Positions 1 through 8,527 of a stretch of 24,447 nucleotides of DNA are shown piece after piece; position 1 is the first letter of the stretch; each line of letters starts with the position of its first letter. Source of the DNA: OMOG01 sp041485845 (lineage in GTDB: Bacteria; Acidobacteriota; Terriglobia; Bryobacterales; Bryobacteraceae); assembly GCA_041485845.1 (NCBI GenBank), contig JBGPKH010000050.1, forward strand, positions 1 through 24,447, in the 5' to 3' direction. The notes beneath the pieces are model-generated. The model was not told where the DNA came from. It saw only the letters and a program-made list of their open reading frames with translations, and made no database searches. The translations under genes were made by a program, and so were the position numbers.

Positions 1-2723
1 ATCGCGGACTCTACAAATCCAGCGACGGCGGCAAGACCTGGAAGAAAGCCAAGTTCATCGATAACAATACCGGCTTCACCGACGTGGCCATCGATCCGCA
101 GAATCCCCGCACCGTGTACGCGGCGTCCTACTCGCGCCAGCGCACGTGGTGGGGCTTCAACGGCGGCAGCGTCAACAGCGCGCTGTGGAAATCGACCGAC
201 GGCGGCGACAACTGGACCAAGCTCGATGGCCCCGGCTGGCCCAAAGCGAAGGACGGCATCTACGGCCGCATCGCGATTTCGGTTTTCAAAGCGAAGCCGA
301 CGACCATCTACGCGCAGGTGGAAGTGGGCGCGGGCCCGGGCACGGGCGGCGGAACCACGGCTGAAGGCGGCCCGGCTCGCGGCGGACGCGGCGGTGCGGC
401 GGGAGAATCGGCGGCGGCAACGCCGGGTGGCGCGGCGCCTCCGGGTGATGCGCCGGCGGGTGGCGGTGGCGGCGGTTTTGGCGGTGGTGGCCGCGGCGCG
501 CCCGCAGGTCCGCCCGATCCCAACAAGAGCGGCGTCTTCCGCTCCGACGACGGCGGCAAGACCTGGACCTTCATGAGCAACCAGAACAACCGGCCCATGT
601 ACTTCAGCCAGATTCGCGTGGACCCGGTCAACGATCAGAAGCTCTTCGTGGGCGGCAACCCAGGCCAGATATCGCTCGATGGCGGCAAGACGTGGCAGGG
701 CATCACCGGCTCGCACACCGACTACCACTCCATCTGGATCAATCCCAAGGACACGCGCACCGTCTTCGTAGGTCACGATGGCGGTGTCGACGTCAGCAAC
801 GACGGCGGCGTCACGTGGGACTTCCACAACGACATCGCGGTGGGACAGTTCTACCAGGTGTCGGCCGATATGCGGCGGCCCTACTACGTGTGCGGTGGGC
901 TGCAGGACAACAACGCCTGGTGCGGGCCGAGCGCGCTGCGCTCCAACAACGGGCCGGTGAACACCGATTGGTTCACCGTGGCGGGAGGCGACGGTTTCTA
1001 TACGCGGCAGGATCCCACGGATTGGGCCATCGTGTACGCCGAGTCGCAGGATGGCAACATGAGCCGTCACGATCTGCGCGCCGGAACGCAAAAGAGCATC
1101 CGCCCGAACTATGGCGGGGGACGTGGCGGACCTGCGACGCCTGGGGCTATTGAGGCGCCGCCCGCGCCGGCAGCGGGTGCGGCGGAAGCGGCGGGGGGCG
1201 CCGGCGGCCGTGGCGGCGCTGGTGGACGTGGCGGTTTCGGCGGCGGCCGCGGCGGACCGCCCAACGTGGTCAACGCGCCTCCCAATGCCGACCCGGTCCG
1301 TTTCTATTGGAACGCGCCGTTCGAGATCTCACCGCACAATCCGGCCGTGATCTACATGGCGGGCCAGTACTTCTTCAAGTCCACCAATCGCGGCGACACC
1401 TGGTGGATGAATCCCACCGATCTCAGCAAGAACGTGAACCGCTGGGCGCCGGAAATGTCCATCATGGGTATTTCCGGGGAAAAGCCGATGGCGTCCAAGC
1501 ATGACGGCTACTCGGCGAGCTCGCTGGTGACCCAGGTGCGCGAGTCGCCATCGCGGCCGGGCGTCATTTGGATCGGCACCGACGATGGCAATCTGCACGT
1601 CAGCCAGAACGGCGGCGAAAGCTTCACCAACGTCTACAACAATATCAACGGCGCGCCCAAGGGCTACGCGCAGATTTCGCGCATCGAGCCCTCGCATTTC
1701 GATCCGGGCACAGCCTACGTGGCGGTGGACAATCATCGCAACGACGATTGGAAGCCCTACCTGTTCAAGACCACCGACTACGGCAAGACATGGATCAACA
1801 TGACGGGGAACCTGCCGGCGAAGGGCAACATCAACGCGCTGCGCGAAGACTATGACAATCCCAACCTGCTGTTCCTGGGCACCGAGTTCGGGCTATACGT
1901 CAGCGTGAAGGGCGGCGAGGAGTGGAAGAAGTTCATGACCAACATGCCCAGCGTGCGCGTGGACGATATCCTGATCCACCCGCGCGACCGGGACCTCATC
2001 GTCGCGACGCACGGTCGATCATTTTACATCGCCGACGACATCACACCGCTCGAACAGCTCAAGTCCTCCGGTAGCCAGGACGTGGTGCTTTACGAGCCTC
2101 GCCCCGCGGTTCTGTGGAAGAACGATCCGCAGGCGCAGCGCCGCGCCACTAATCGCGATTTCATCGGCAGGAATCCGCAGGGCGGCACCGCCATCAGCAT
2201 TTGGGCGAAGGCCGATATGGGCGCGGGCAAGATCGAGTTCCTGCAGAACACCCAGGTGGCCAGCACCATGGACGTGGACATCAAAGCCGGCATGAATCGC
2301 TTCCAGTGGAACATGCGCGGTCCGGCGCCTGCCGGCGGTGGTGGAGGCGGCCGGGGAGGACGCGGCGCGGCGGGCGGGCAGGGCGCGGGTAATGCAGGCG
2401 CGGCTGCCGGGGGAGCGCAGGGCGGTGCTCCAGGAGCTGCCGGAGCGGCCGCCGCAGCGGGTGCGGCCGAGGCGTCTGGCGGTCAAGGCGGCGGCCGCGG
2501 CGGCCGCGGGGGCGGCAACCAAGGCGTGCCGTTCGTCGCCGCCGGCGGCCGCGGCGGTGGTGGTGGCGGGGGAGGCGGTGGCGGGGGAGGCGGGTTCGGT
2601 GGTTTCGCGCCTGTTGGCAACCTCGTCGAGCCCGGCACGTACATGGTGCGGCTGACGGTCGGAGGCCAAACGCTGAACTCCGCGGTGAATGTGCTCGAAG
2701 ACACCTGGATGCGGCCGCAGTAA
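1..2723 (+). CDS. Sortilin/Vps10-type BNR-repeat beta-propeller protein, 5' truncated
   Basis: The frame is open from base 3, so the start codon and any signal peptide lie left of the window; the first ATG in frame, at 84, is internal. BNR/Asp-box motifs (S-x-D-x-G-x-T-W) recur along the protein: SSDGGKTW (from about base 18), STDGGDNW, SDDGGKTW (about 541), SLDGGKTW, SNDGGVTW, STNRGDTW, SQNGGESF and TTDYGKTW. This repeat pattern is that of sortilin-like or 'glycosyl hydrolase' propellers common in Acidobacteria, usually exported; the substrate is unknown. Three Gly/Ala/Arg-rich low-complexity inserts interrupt it (about 322-525, 1110-1275 and 2320-2625). The C-terminus (EPGTYMVRLTVGGQTL) resembles the usual short beta-strand tail of these proteins. 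The TAA stop is at 2721-2723. The fold call is firm, the biochemical function is not. Confidence 0.85.
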   Translation, partial: RGLYKSSDGGKTWKKAKFIDNNTGFTDVAIDPQNPRTVYAASYSRQRTWWGFNGGSVNSALWKSTDGGDNWTKLDGPGWPKAKDGIYGRIAISVFKAKPTTIYAQVEVGAGPGTGGGTTAEGGPARGGRGGAAGESAAATPGGAAPPGDAPAGGGGGGFGGGGRGAPAGPPDPNKSGVFRSDDGGKTWTFMSNQNNRPMYFSQIRVDPVNDQKLFVGGNPGQISLDGGKTWQGITGSHTDYHSIWINPKDTRTVFVGHDGGVDVSNDGGVTWDFHNDIAVGQFYQVSADMRRPYYVCGGLQDNNAWCGPSALRSNNGPVNTDWFTVAGGDGFYTRQDPTDWAIVYAESQDGNMSRHDLRAGTQKSIRPNYGGGRGGPATPGAIEAPPAPAAGAAEAAGGAGGRGGAGGRGGFGGGRGGPPNVVNAPPNADPVRFYWNAPFEISPHNPAVIYMAGQYFFKSTNRGDTWWMNPTDLSKNVNRWAPEMSIMGISGEKPMASKHDGYSASSLVTQVRESPSRPGVIWIGTDDGNLHVSQNGGESFTNVYNNINGAPKGYAQISRIEPSHFDPGTAYVAVDNHRNDDWKPYLFKTTDYGKTWINMTGNLPAKGNINALREDYDNPNLLFLGTEFGLYVSVKGGEEWKKFMTNMPSVRVDDILIHPRDRDLIVATHGRSFYIADDITPLEQLKSSGSQDVVLYEPRPAVLWKNDPQAQRRATNRDFIGRNPQGGTAISIWAKADMGAGKIEFLQNTQVASTMDVDIKAGMNRFQWNMRGPAPAGGGGGGRGGRGAAGGQGAGNAGAAAGGAQGGAPGAAGAAAAAGAAEASGGQGGGRGGRGGGNQGVPFVAAGGRGGGGGGGGGGGGGGFGGFAPVGNLVEPGTYMVRLTVGGQTLNSAVNVLEDTWMRPQ
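2320..2625 (+). repeat. Glycine-rich low-complexity coding repeat
   Basis: This is the longest of three Gly/Ala-rich inserts in the BNR protein, built from GGC/GGT/GGG and GCG codons with scattered Arg. It contains a perfect tandem 14-base core with a 15-base period at 2565-2579 and 2580-2594 (ggcgggggaggcgg + t/g), which suggests growth by slippage. The encoded stretch is probably disordered. Confidence 0.7.
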
Positions 2724-2728
2724 AAGTG

Positions 2729-2750
2729 GGGCAGGCGCTTTCGCCTGCCC
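2729..2750. repeat. Hairpin / REP-like palindrome after the BNR gene
   Basis: A perfect 9-bp stem, gggcaggcg (2729-2737) with cgcctgccc (2742-2750) around a cttt loop, starts 5 bases after the stop codon. No T-tract follows, so it is either a weak terminator or a dispersed REP-type palindrome; the GC-rich symmetric arms favour the latter. Confidence 0.6.
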
Positions 2751-2780
2751 AACCTACACTTAATCGGTTCCCTGTAAACA

Positions 2781-3914
2781 ATGCGCAGACTGTTTATCTT
2801 CCTCCTTGCCGTCGCGGCGATCGCCGCCGCCCAGAAAATCGTCGGCGGGCCCATGGCCCTAAATGTGACCCCAAGATCGGCGACGGTGGTATGGGTCGTG
2901 CTGAGCGATCAAGCGAACCTGCAGCCCGCCGCGGGCGGGGTGCCGAAAACAGCCCCGTCGCTGCGCGTCGAGAAGGCGACCTTCACGGGGTTGCAGCCGG
3001 GCACGCGGTACGACTACTACGTGGGCGGGCAGGAGGCTGGCAGAGGCTCCTTCCTAACGGCCCCCGCGGCTCCAACAGGCGCGACCTCGCAAACCACCGC
3101 GGCGGCCTCGACGGCTCCCCCCGCCCAACCGGCCCCACCCGCCCCTTACCATTTCACGGTCTACGGCGACACGCGCTCGCGTCACGACGTTCATCGCCGG
3201 GTGATGGCGGCTGTGGTCAAGCACGGAATTCCGGACTTCGTGCTGCATACCGGCGACCTCGTGGCGGACGGCAATGACAGCGCCATGTGGCCGATCTTTT
3301 TCGATATCGAGAGGGAGCTGTTGCGGCACACCGCGTTCTTTCCTTCATTGGGCAATCACGAACGCAACAGCCGCGAGTATTACGAGTTCTTTCGAGTGGA
3401 TACGCCCTACTATTCGTTCAACTGGGGCAACGGGCACTTTATCATCCTCAACAGCGACATCGGCAACGCAGCTTCCAGCGCGCATGCGCGGGAGACATTC
3501 TGGGCGGAGCAGACGCGCTGGTTCGCGGAGGATCTCGCGGCCAACCAGAAGGCGGATTTCCGCTTCGTGATCGCCCATCATCCGCCATTCAGCGCGGTCG
3601 CCCGCCGCCAGGACGGCAATCCGTGGATGACCGCGCTCGTCCCGTTGTTCGAGAAGTATCGCGTCTCCGCGGGCTTCTTCGGGCACGACCACAATTACCA
3701 GCACTACCTGAAGAACGGCGTACACTACATCGTCACGGGCGGCGGCGGGGCGCCACTGTATGACGTGGACAAGCCGGCGGAAGGAATCACGGTGAAAGTG
3801 GTGAGCACGGAACACTTCGTGACGGTGGCCGTGGATGGCAAGGTGGCGCACATCGAGGCGATCGCGGTGGACGGCAAGAAGCTGGACGAGATCGAGATAC
3901 GGAGTGGCCGGTAG
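2781..3914 (+). CDS. Secreted purple-acid-phosphatase-like metallophosphoesterase
   Basis: This 377-residue protein begins with a signal peptide (hydrophobic residues about 4-17, ending AAAQ). A fibronectin-III-like N-domain follows (about 22-94), then an Ala/Pro/Thr-rich linker (95-123) and a calcineurin-type catalytic domain. The metal-site motifs are in order: GDTR (D130), TGDLV (D159), GNHE (N192, H193), AHHPPF (H266, H267) and GHDH (H302, H304). This order is that of PAP-like phosphohydrolases acting on phosphate esters outside the cytoplasm; the substrate cannot be read. No clear Shine-Dalgarno precedes the ATG. The gap to the BNR gene is 57 bases, so co-transcription is possible. The stop codon lies inside the palindromic element at 3910-3990. 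Confidence 0.88.
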   Translation: MRRLFIFLLAVAAIAAAQKIVGGPMALNVTPRSATVVWVVLSDQANLQPAAGGVPKTAPSLRVEKATFTGLQPGTRYDYYVGGQEAGRGSFLTAPAAPTGATSQTTAAASTAPPAQPAPPAPYHFTVYGDTRSRHDVHRRVMAAVVKHGIPDFVLHTGDLVADGNDSAMWPIFFDIERELLRHTAFFPSLGNHERNSREYYEFFRVDTPYYSFNWGNGHFIILNSDIGNAASSAHARETFWAEQTRWFAEDLAANQKADFRFVIAHHPPFSAVARRQDGNPWMTALVPLFEKYRVSAGFFGHDHNYQHYLKNGVHYIVTGGGGAPLYDVDKPAEGITVKVVSTEHFVTVAVDGKVAHIEAIAVDGKKLDEIEIRSGR

Positions 3915-3990
3915 GACAGACGATCGCCTTTAGTCGTCTGTCATCCAGCCCGCGCTTGACAGACCACAAGAAACGATGGTCTGTCCTACC
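3910..3990. repeat. Composite inverted-repeat element (REPIN-like)
   Basis: Outer arms ggtaggacagac (3910-3921) and gtctgtcctacc (3979-3990) are perfect 12-base reverse complements. Each half also folds on itself: gacagacga (3915-3923) with tcgtctgtc (3934-3942), and gacagacca (3958-3966) with tggtctgtc (3977-3985). Two related hairpins in inverted orientation are the design of REPIN elements. The left arm contains the TAG stop (3912-3914) of the phosphatase gene. It may also act as a terminator before dnaE. Confidence 0.75.
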
Positions 3991-4072
3991 ACGCGATTCG
4001 CAGTAGAATAGAAATATTCAGCGCCTCCCCCCGCGCTCGCCAAACTGCGAGCCCTGAGGAGCCGGCTTAACG

Positions 4073-7000
4073 ATGTCCTTCGTCCACCTGCACTGCCACA
4101 CGGATTACTCCCTGCTGGACGGCGCCTGCGATATCGACCAGTTGATGAAGATCACGGTCGAGCAAAAGATGCCGGCGGTCGCCATGACCGATCACGGCAA
4201 CCTGTTCGGGGCGGTCAAGTTCTACAATGCCGCGAAGGCCGCCGGGGTGCATCCGGTCATCGGGTGCGAGGTGTACGTTTCGCAGAAGGGGCACAAGACG
4301 CGGTCGGATTCGGACCGCTACAACCACCTAGTGCTGCTGTGCGAAGACCAGGACGGCTATCGCAATCTCATCCGCCTGGTCTCCACGGCCTTCCTGGATG
4401 GCTTCTATTACAAGCCGCGCATCGATCTGGACCTGCTGTCGCGGCATTCCAAGGGGCTGATCGGCATGTCGGCCTGCCTGCGCGGGCACATCGCGGAAAC
4501 CATTCTCTCCGACAAGTACGAGGACGCGCGGCGGCTGGCCCACACGTATGCGGACATCTTCGGCCGGAACAACTTTTTCCTCGAGGTGCAGGACCATCAC
4601 CTGGAGCAGGACAAACGCCTCACGCCGCAGTTGAACCGGCTCTCGCAGGAGACCGGGCTGCAGCTTGTGGCCACCAACGATTCGCACTACCTGCGCAAAG
4701 AGGACGCGCGAGCGCACGAGATCCTCATGTGCATCCAGACAGGCAAGGGGATGAACGACCCCACCCGCATGCGCTGGAACACGCCCGACTTCTATTTGAA
4801 ATCGCGCGACGAAATGATGGAGCTGTTCGGCGAGCTGGAGGACGCGGTGGACCGCACCTGGGAAATCGCGCAGCGGTGCAAGGTCAGCCTGGAGAAAGTC
4901 AAGGAGCCGTTCCCGCGGTTCGACGTTCCGGAAGGGCACTCGGCCGACACCTATTTCGAGTATGTCGCGCGGCAGGGTTTCGAAAAGCGGCGGCCGCGCC
5001 TCGAGGCCATGCGCGCCAAGGGGATGCTGAAGCACGACCTCCCGGAGTACGGCGAGCGGCTGGACCTGGAAATCCGGATGATCCAGAAGATGAAGTTCTC
5101 GGGCTATTTTCTGATCGTCTGGGACTTCATCCGCTACGCCAAGAGTCTGGACATTCCGGTGGGGCCCGGTAGGGGATCGGCGGCGGGCAGCCTGGTGGGA
5201 TACGCCATGGCGATCACCGATATCGATCCGCTGCAGTACGGCCTGCTCTTCGAGCGCTTCCTCAATCCGGAACGCGTGAGCATGCCGGATATCGACGTGG
5301 ATTTCTGCATGCACCGCCGCGGCGAGGTGATTCAATACGTCACCGAAAAATACGGGCGCGAGCAGGTGGCGCAGATCATCACGTTCAACACGCTGGGCGC
5401 GCGGGCCGCCATCAAGGACGTGGGGCGCGTGCTGGAGATTCCGTACGCCGACGTGGAGCGCATTACCAAGATGGTGCCCAACGTCCTGAATATTTCGCTC
5501 ACCGAAGCGATGCAGCAGGAGCCCGGCTTCGCCGAGGCGGCGAAAAAGGACCCGCGCGTGGACGATGTGCTGAAAGTGGCGCTGCGGCTCGAGGGACTGG
5601 CGCGCAACTGCTCGGTCCACGCGGCGGGCGTGGTGATTTCGCCGCAGCCGCTGAGGGAACTGGTGCCGTTGTACAAGACGAACCGCGACGAAATTGTGAC
5701 GCAGTTCGACATGAGCGGCCTGGACAAGCTGGCGCTGCTCAAGATGGATTTCCTGGGGCTGACCACGCTGACGCTGATCCAGGACGCTCTGCGGCTCATC
5801 CAGAAACGCCACGGCGTGGAACTGGTGCCGGAGGATCTGCCGCTCGACGACAAGGCCACCTACGAGATCTTTTCCAAGGGCTTCACCAGCGGCGTGTTCC
5901 AGTTCGAATCGCCGGGCATGCGCGACATTCTGCGGCGCTACCAGCCGAGCCGGCTGGAGGACCTTACGGCGTTGAACGCCTTGTACCGGCCGGGCCCGAT
6001 TCAGGGCGGAATGGTGGACGATTTCATCGAGCGCAAGTGGGGCCGGCGCGCGGTGCAGTACGATTTTCCGGAGTTGAAGGAACTGCTCGAAGAGACCTAC
6101 GGCGTCATCGTGTACCAGGAGCAGGTGATGCAAATCTCCAACCGTATCGCCGGCTACTCGCTGGGCGACGCCGACCTGCTGCGCCGCGCCATGGGAAAGA
6201 AGAACGCCGAGGAGATGGCCAAGCAGCGCGAGCGGTTTGTCAAGGGCGCGTTGGACAAGGGGTTCCAGCAGAAGAAGGTCGAAAAGATTTTCGACCTGAT
6301 GGAGCAGTTCGCCGGCTACGGGTTCAACAAGTCGCACTCCGCGGCGTATGCCTACCTGGCGTTCGTGACCGCGTACCTGAAGGCGCACTACCCGATCGAC
6401 TACATGGCGGCGCTGCTCACCTCGGAAACCGGCAACACGGCGAAGGTGGTGAAGTACATCAACGAGTGCCGCGAAATGGGCATCACGATCCTGCCGGCGG
6501 ATGTGAACCACTCGGACTGGAGCTTCACGCCGGATGGCCAGGCGATCCGCTTCGGCCTGGGCGCCGTGAAGAACCTGGGGCAATCGGCGGTGGAGGCGGT
6601 CGGGAAGGCGCGCGAGGCGGAGGGGCGCTTCCGTTCGCTGCACCAATTCTGCGAGAAGGTCGATCTGGGCTCGGTCAACAAACGGATGATCGAGAGCCTG
6701 GTTCGCGCGGGCGCCATGGATTCGCTGGAGGGCTCGCGCTCGCAGAAGATGGCGGCGCTCGAAGGGGCCATGGAAGCGGGGCAGCGGGCGGGGCGTGATC
6801 GCGAATGCGGGCAGGTGGGCCTTTTCGGGGAACTGCTGGGCGCGGAGGAGGCGCACGAGGTGCCGCTCCCCAACGTGCCGGACTGGACCGACAAGGAGAA
6901 GCTGGCTGGCGAAAAGGAGATGCTGGGATTCTGGGTCACCGGACATCCGCTGGACCGCTACGCGGACAAGATTTCGGAGCTGGCGACGCACGACACATCG

Positions 7001-7528
7001 AATCTGGAAGGATTGGGCAAGGGCATCGAAGTGGTGCTGTGCGGCGTGCTGAGCGGCATCACGCGCAAGCGCAACAAGGAAGGCAAGCCGTGGGCGGCGA
7101 TGACCATCGAGGACCGCATCGGGTCGGTGGAAGGCATGGTCTTCGCAGCCAGCTACGAGCGCCTGGCGCCGCAGGTGATGGAAGACCAGGCGGTGATGGT
7201 GCGCGGTCTGGTGCTGCCGGAAGAGAACACGCAGCCCAAGCTCTCGATTCAGGACATCGTGCTGCTGGACAATGCGCGCGTGGATCTGCCGTCGGTGATC
7301 TCGATTCGCGTGTGGCTCGGCAAGAACGGCAGCGTGGATCGCGCGCGGGCGCTCGAAGAGCTGTTCCGGCGCAAGCCGGGCGATACGGCGGTGCGGCTCC
7401 GGCTGGAAGCCCCGCGGGATTTCTCGGTGTTGCTGGACGTGCCGGCGAAGGTGCGGCCCGATCGCGAGTTCCGCGTGGCGGTGGAGGCCATCTGCGGGGC
7501 GGAGTGCCTGGAGCGTGTCGCGGGGTAG
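4073..7528 (+). CDS. dnaE: DNA polymerase III subunit alpha
   Basis: Catalytic subunit of the replicative polymerase, 1151 residues, the normal DnaE1 length. The N-terminal PHP domain (about 1-280) keeps every metal ligand of active PHP exonucleases: H7, H9, D16, H41, E66, H85, C135, D203 and H205, the set described for mycobacterial DnaE1, so intrinsic proofreading is likely. The polymerase palm carries GPGRGSAAGS (364-373), the catalytic pair in PDIDVDF (D408, D410) and the third aspartate in KMDFLG (D559). The fingers and beta-binding regions follow, including FAGYGFNKSHSAAYA. A C-terminal OB-fold starts near GIEVVLCGVLSG (about 984). A gagga element (4056-4060) lies 12 bases before the ATG. 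The gene stands alone; a long open frame on the opposite strand is a composition artefact. Confidence 0.98.
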   Translation: MSFVHLHCHTDYSLLDGACDIDQLMKITVEQKMPAVAMTDHGNLFGAVKFYNAAKAAGVHPVIGCEVYVSQKGHKTRSDSDRYNHLVLLCEDQDGYRNLIRLVSTAFLDGFYYKPRIDLDLLSRHSKGLIGMSACLRGHIAETILSDKYEDARRLAHTYADIFGRNNFFLEVQDHHLEQDKRLTPQLNRLSQETGLQLVATNDSHYLRKEDARAHEILMCIQTGKGMNDPTRMRWNTPDFYLKSRDEMMELFGELEDAVDRTWEIAQRCKVSLEKVKEPFPRFDVPEGHSADTYFEYVARQGFEKRRPRLEAMRAKGMLKHDLPEYGERLDLEIRMIQKMKFSGYFLIVWDFIRYAKSLDIPVGPGRGSAAGSLVGYAMAITDIDPLQYGLLFERFLNPERVSMPDIDVDFCMHRRGEVIQYVTEKYGREQVAQIITFNTLGARAAIKDVGRVLEIPYADVERITKMVPNVLNISLTEAMQQEPGFAEAAKKDPRVDDVLKVALRLEGLARNCSVHAAGVVISPQPLRELVPLYKTNRDEIVTQFDMSGLDKLALLKMDFLGLTTLTLIQDALRLIQKRHGVELVPEDLPLDDKATYEIFSKGFTSGVFQFESPGMRDILRRYQPSRLEDLTALNALYRPGPIQGGMVDDFIERKWGRRAVQYDFPELKELLEETYGVIVYQEQVMQISNRIAGYSLGDADLLRRAMGKKNAEEMAKQRERFVKGALDKGFQQKKVEKIFDLMEQFAGYGFNKSHSAAYAYLAFVTAYLKAHYPIDYMAALLTSETGNTAKVVKYINECREMGITILPADVNHSDWSFTPDGQAIRFGLGAVKNLGQSAVEAVGKAREAEGRFRSLHQFCEKVDLGSVNKRMIESLVRAGAMDSLEGSRSQKMAALEGAMEAGQRAGRDRECGQVGLFGELLGAEEAHEVPLPNVPDWTDKEKLAGEKEMLGFWVTGHPLDRYADKISELATHDTSNLEGLGKGIEVVLCGVLSGITRKRNKEGKPWAAMTIEDRIGSVEGMVFAASYERLAPQVMEDQAVMVRGLVLPEENTQPKLSIQDIVLLDNARVDLPSVISIRVWLGKNGSVDRARALEELFRRKPGDTAVRLRLEAPRDFSVLLDVPAKVRPDREFRVAVEAICGAECLERVAG

Positions 7529-7653
7529 GGCCGCCGGTGCTGTTCGCAAATCAGCAAAACGGGCGAATCAGGTTGACGTGTCACGGTACTCTCTTCGTTG
7601 AAAGACGAGGTGTTTGGTTCATACGAGGCAATCTACCAAGGGGGGATGGTCGC

Positions 7654-8205
7654 ATGATTATCGAGCAGGACAAGGATCAACTGCGGAACGCAATAGGCCT
7701 CCACACCAAAGCCGAAATTCGATTGATCCGGCTGGTTGAATCGCGCGTCTACAGCCGATCGCGAATTGAGTCCATTACACCCGTAGGGCTCAACTTCAAA
7801 ATCGACTTCAAGCCCGGATCATCCAGCGTTGAAGGGGACGCGCTGACAGTGGAAACGGAGTTTACATTCCTCATCACGCAGGAGGACGACACTGAGCATC
7901 CGGTTATTCGGATCAATTGCCGTTTCGAAGGACTATACCACCTGATTCCGGACTATGTACCCTCCAAAGAGCAAGTTGAGGCCTTTCGGGCAGGCAATGC
8001 CATTTTCAATTGTTGGCCGTTCTTCAGGGAGTACGTTCAAAACACCACTGTGCGTATGGGTGTTCCGCCTCCCCCGATTCCGTTCCTGAGAATCGCGGAG
8101 AAACAAAGTTCTGAAGAACCGCCAAAGGTTCCCCGGGGTCCGTCAGAGGCCGCCTCCGCAACACGGCAAGGCTGCCTCCCGACACAAGAAATACTGAGTT
8201 CATAA
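7654..8205 (+). CDS. SecB-like (protein-export chaperone superfamily) protein
   Basis: A 183-residue protein. The frame is open far upstream through dnaE in another phase, but the start is set at ATG 7654, preceded by a strong aaggggg Shine-Dalgarno (7638-7644). The region about 55-150 resembles solitary SecB-like proteins: an acidic beta-sheet half (ALTVETEFTFLI), then the helical block with FNCWPFFREYVQ and RMGVPPPPIPFLRI, the typical family ending. SecB-fold proteins hold unfolded clients for export, and some solitary forms pair with toxin-antitoxin modules. No such partner is visible here. The last ~33 residues are Pro/Ser/Glu-rich and probably disordered. Codon use is visibly less GC-rich than in dnaE. 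The family is likely; the client and role are unknown. Confidence 0.72.
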   Translation: MIIEQDKDQLRNAIGLHTKAEIRLIRLVESRVYSRSRIESITPVGLNFKIDFKPGSSSVEGDALTVETEFTFLITQEDDTEHPVIRINCRFEGLYHLIPDYVPSKEQVEAFRAGNAIFNCWPFFREYVQNTTVRMGVPPPPIPFLRIAEKQSSEEPPKVPRGPSEAASATRQGCLPTQEILSS

Positions 8206-8521
8206 CTCCATTTGCAACGGATGGCTCGAAATCTGCCCTATGGCTGGCGCGCGGTTGACAGGCGAGATGCGTTGCCTGGCCTGCCGCCCGGATTCCGGCT
8301 GCCCGTCGATTCGATCTTTTCGTAGCGTCACATCCAAATTCTCCCGCCGCTCGTAGTAACATACTCGCGAGAACGATGTGCGGCGGAAGTTCCTCCTCTG
8401 CCTGATTCCGATGACGCTGGCGATGGTGCAGCACCAAATGGCGCCGCCGCCGGAAAAACCTGTCACATTAGCTGAAGCTGGGGGAAATGTAACGCCGCGC
8501 TCCGGCGACACCCCCAATAAC
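8206..8521. other. Intergenic stretch, mostly featureless
   Basis: Between the SecB-like gene and the antisense TPR remnant I see no convincing gene, RNA or terminator apart from one weak small ORF (8378-8527). A TTGACA at 8255-8260 has no -10 box at a suitable distance. The local GC content is lower than in the flanking genes. Confidence 0.5.
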
Positions 8522-8527
8522 CGTTAA
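8378..8527 (+). CDS. Possible small exported peptide (49 aa)
   Basis: A GTG-initiated frame encodes 49 residues with a signal-peptide-like N-terminus (RRKF, then LLCLIPMTLAMV) and a Pro-rich hydrophilic tail (APPPEKPVTLAEAGG). It ends at TAA 8525-8527. There is no strong Shine-Dalgarno (only gcgagaac upstream), no recognised family, and the 3' end touches the antisense pseudogene. It may be a chance ORF or the stub of a deleted secreted protein. Confidence 0.22.
   Translation: MRRKFLLCLIPMTLAMVQHQMAPPPEKPVTLAEAGGNVTPRSGDTPNNR

Noticed and set aside
2019..2854. Minus-strand frames opposite the glycine-rich coding region
   Set aside because: They are Pro/Ala/Arg-rich complements of glycine codons with no independent support.
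3956..4009. TTGACA (3956-3961) with TAGAAT (4004-4009) as a dnaE promoter
   Set aside because: The spacing is 42 bases, and the TTGACA belongs to the palindrome; TAGAAT alone is too weak to call.
4328..7549. 1073-codon open frame on the minus strand opposite dnaE
   Set aside because: It mirrors dnaE codon for codon, has His/Arg/Leu-rich composition and no known motif; long antisense frames are expected in GC-rich genes.
6805..7653. N-terminal extension of the SecB-like frame into dnaE
   Set aside because: That part is an out-of-phase shadow of dnaE; the real start is supported by the Shine-Dalgarno before ATG 7654.
7529..8520. Toxin-antitoxin partner genes for the SecB-like protein
   Set aside because: No small paired ORFs with Shine-Dalgarno sequences or toxin/antitoxin motifs were seen on either strand.
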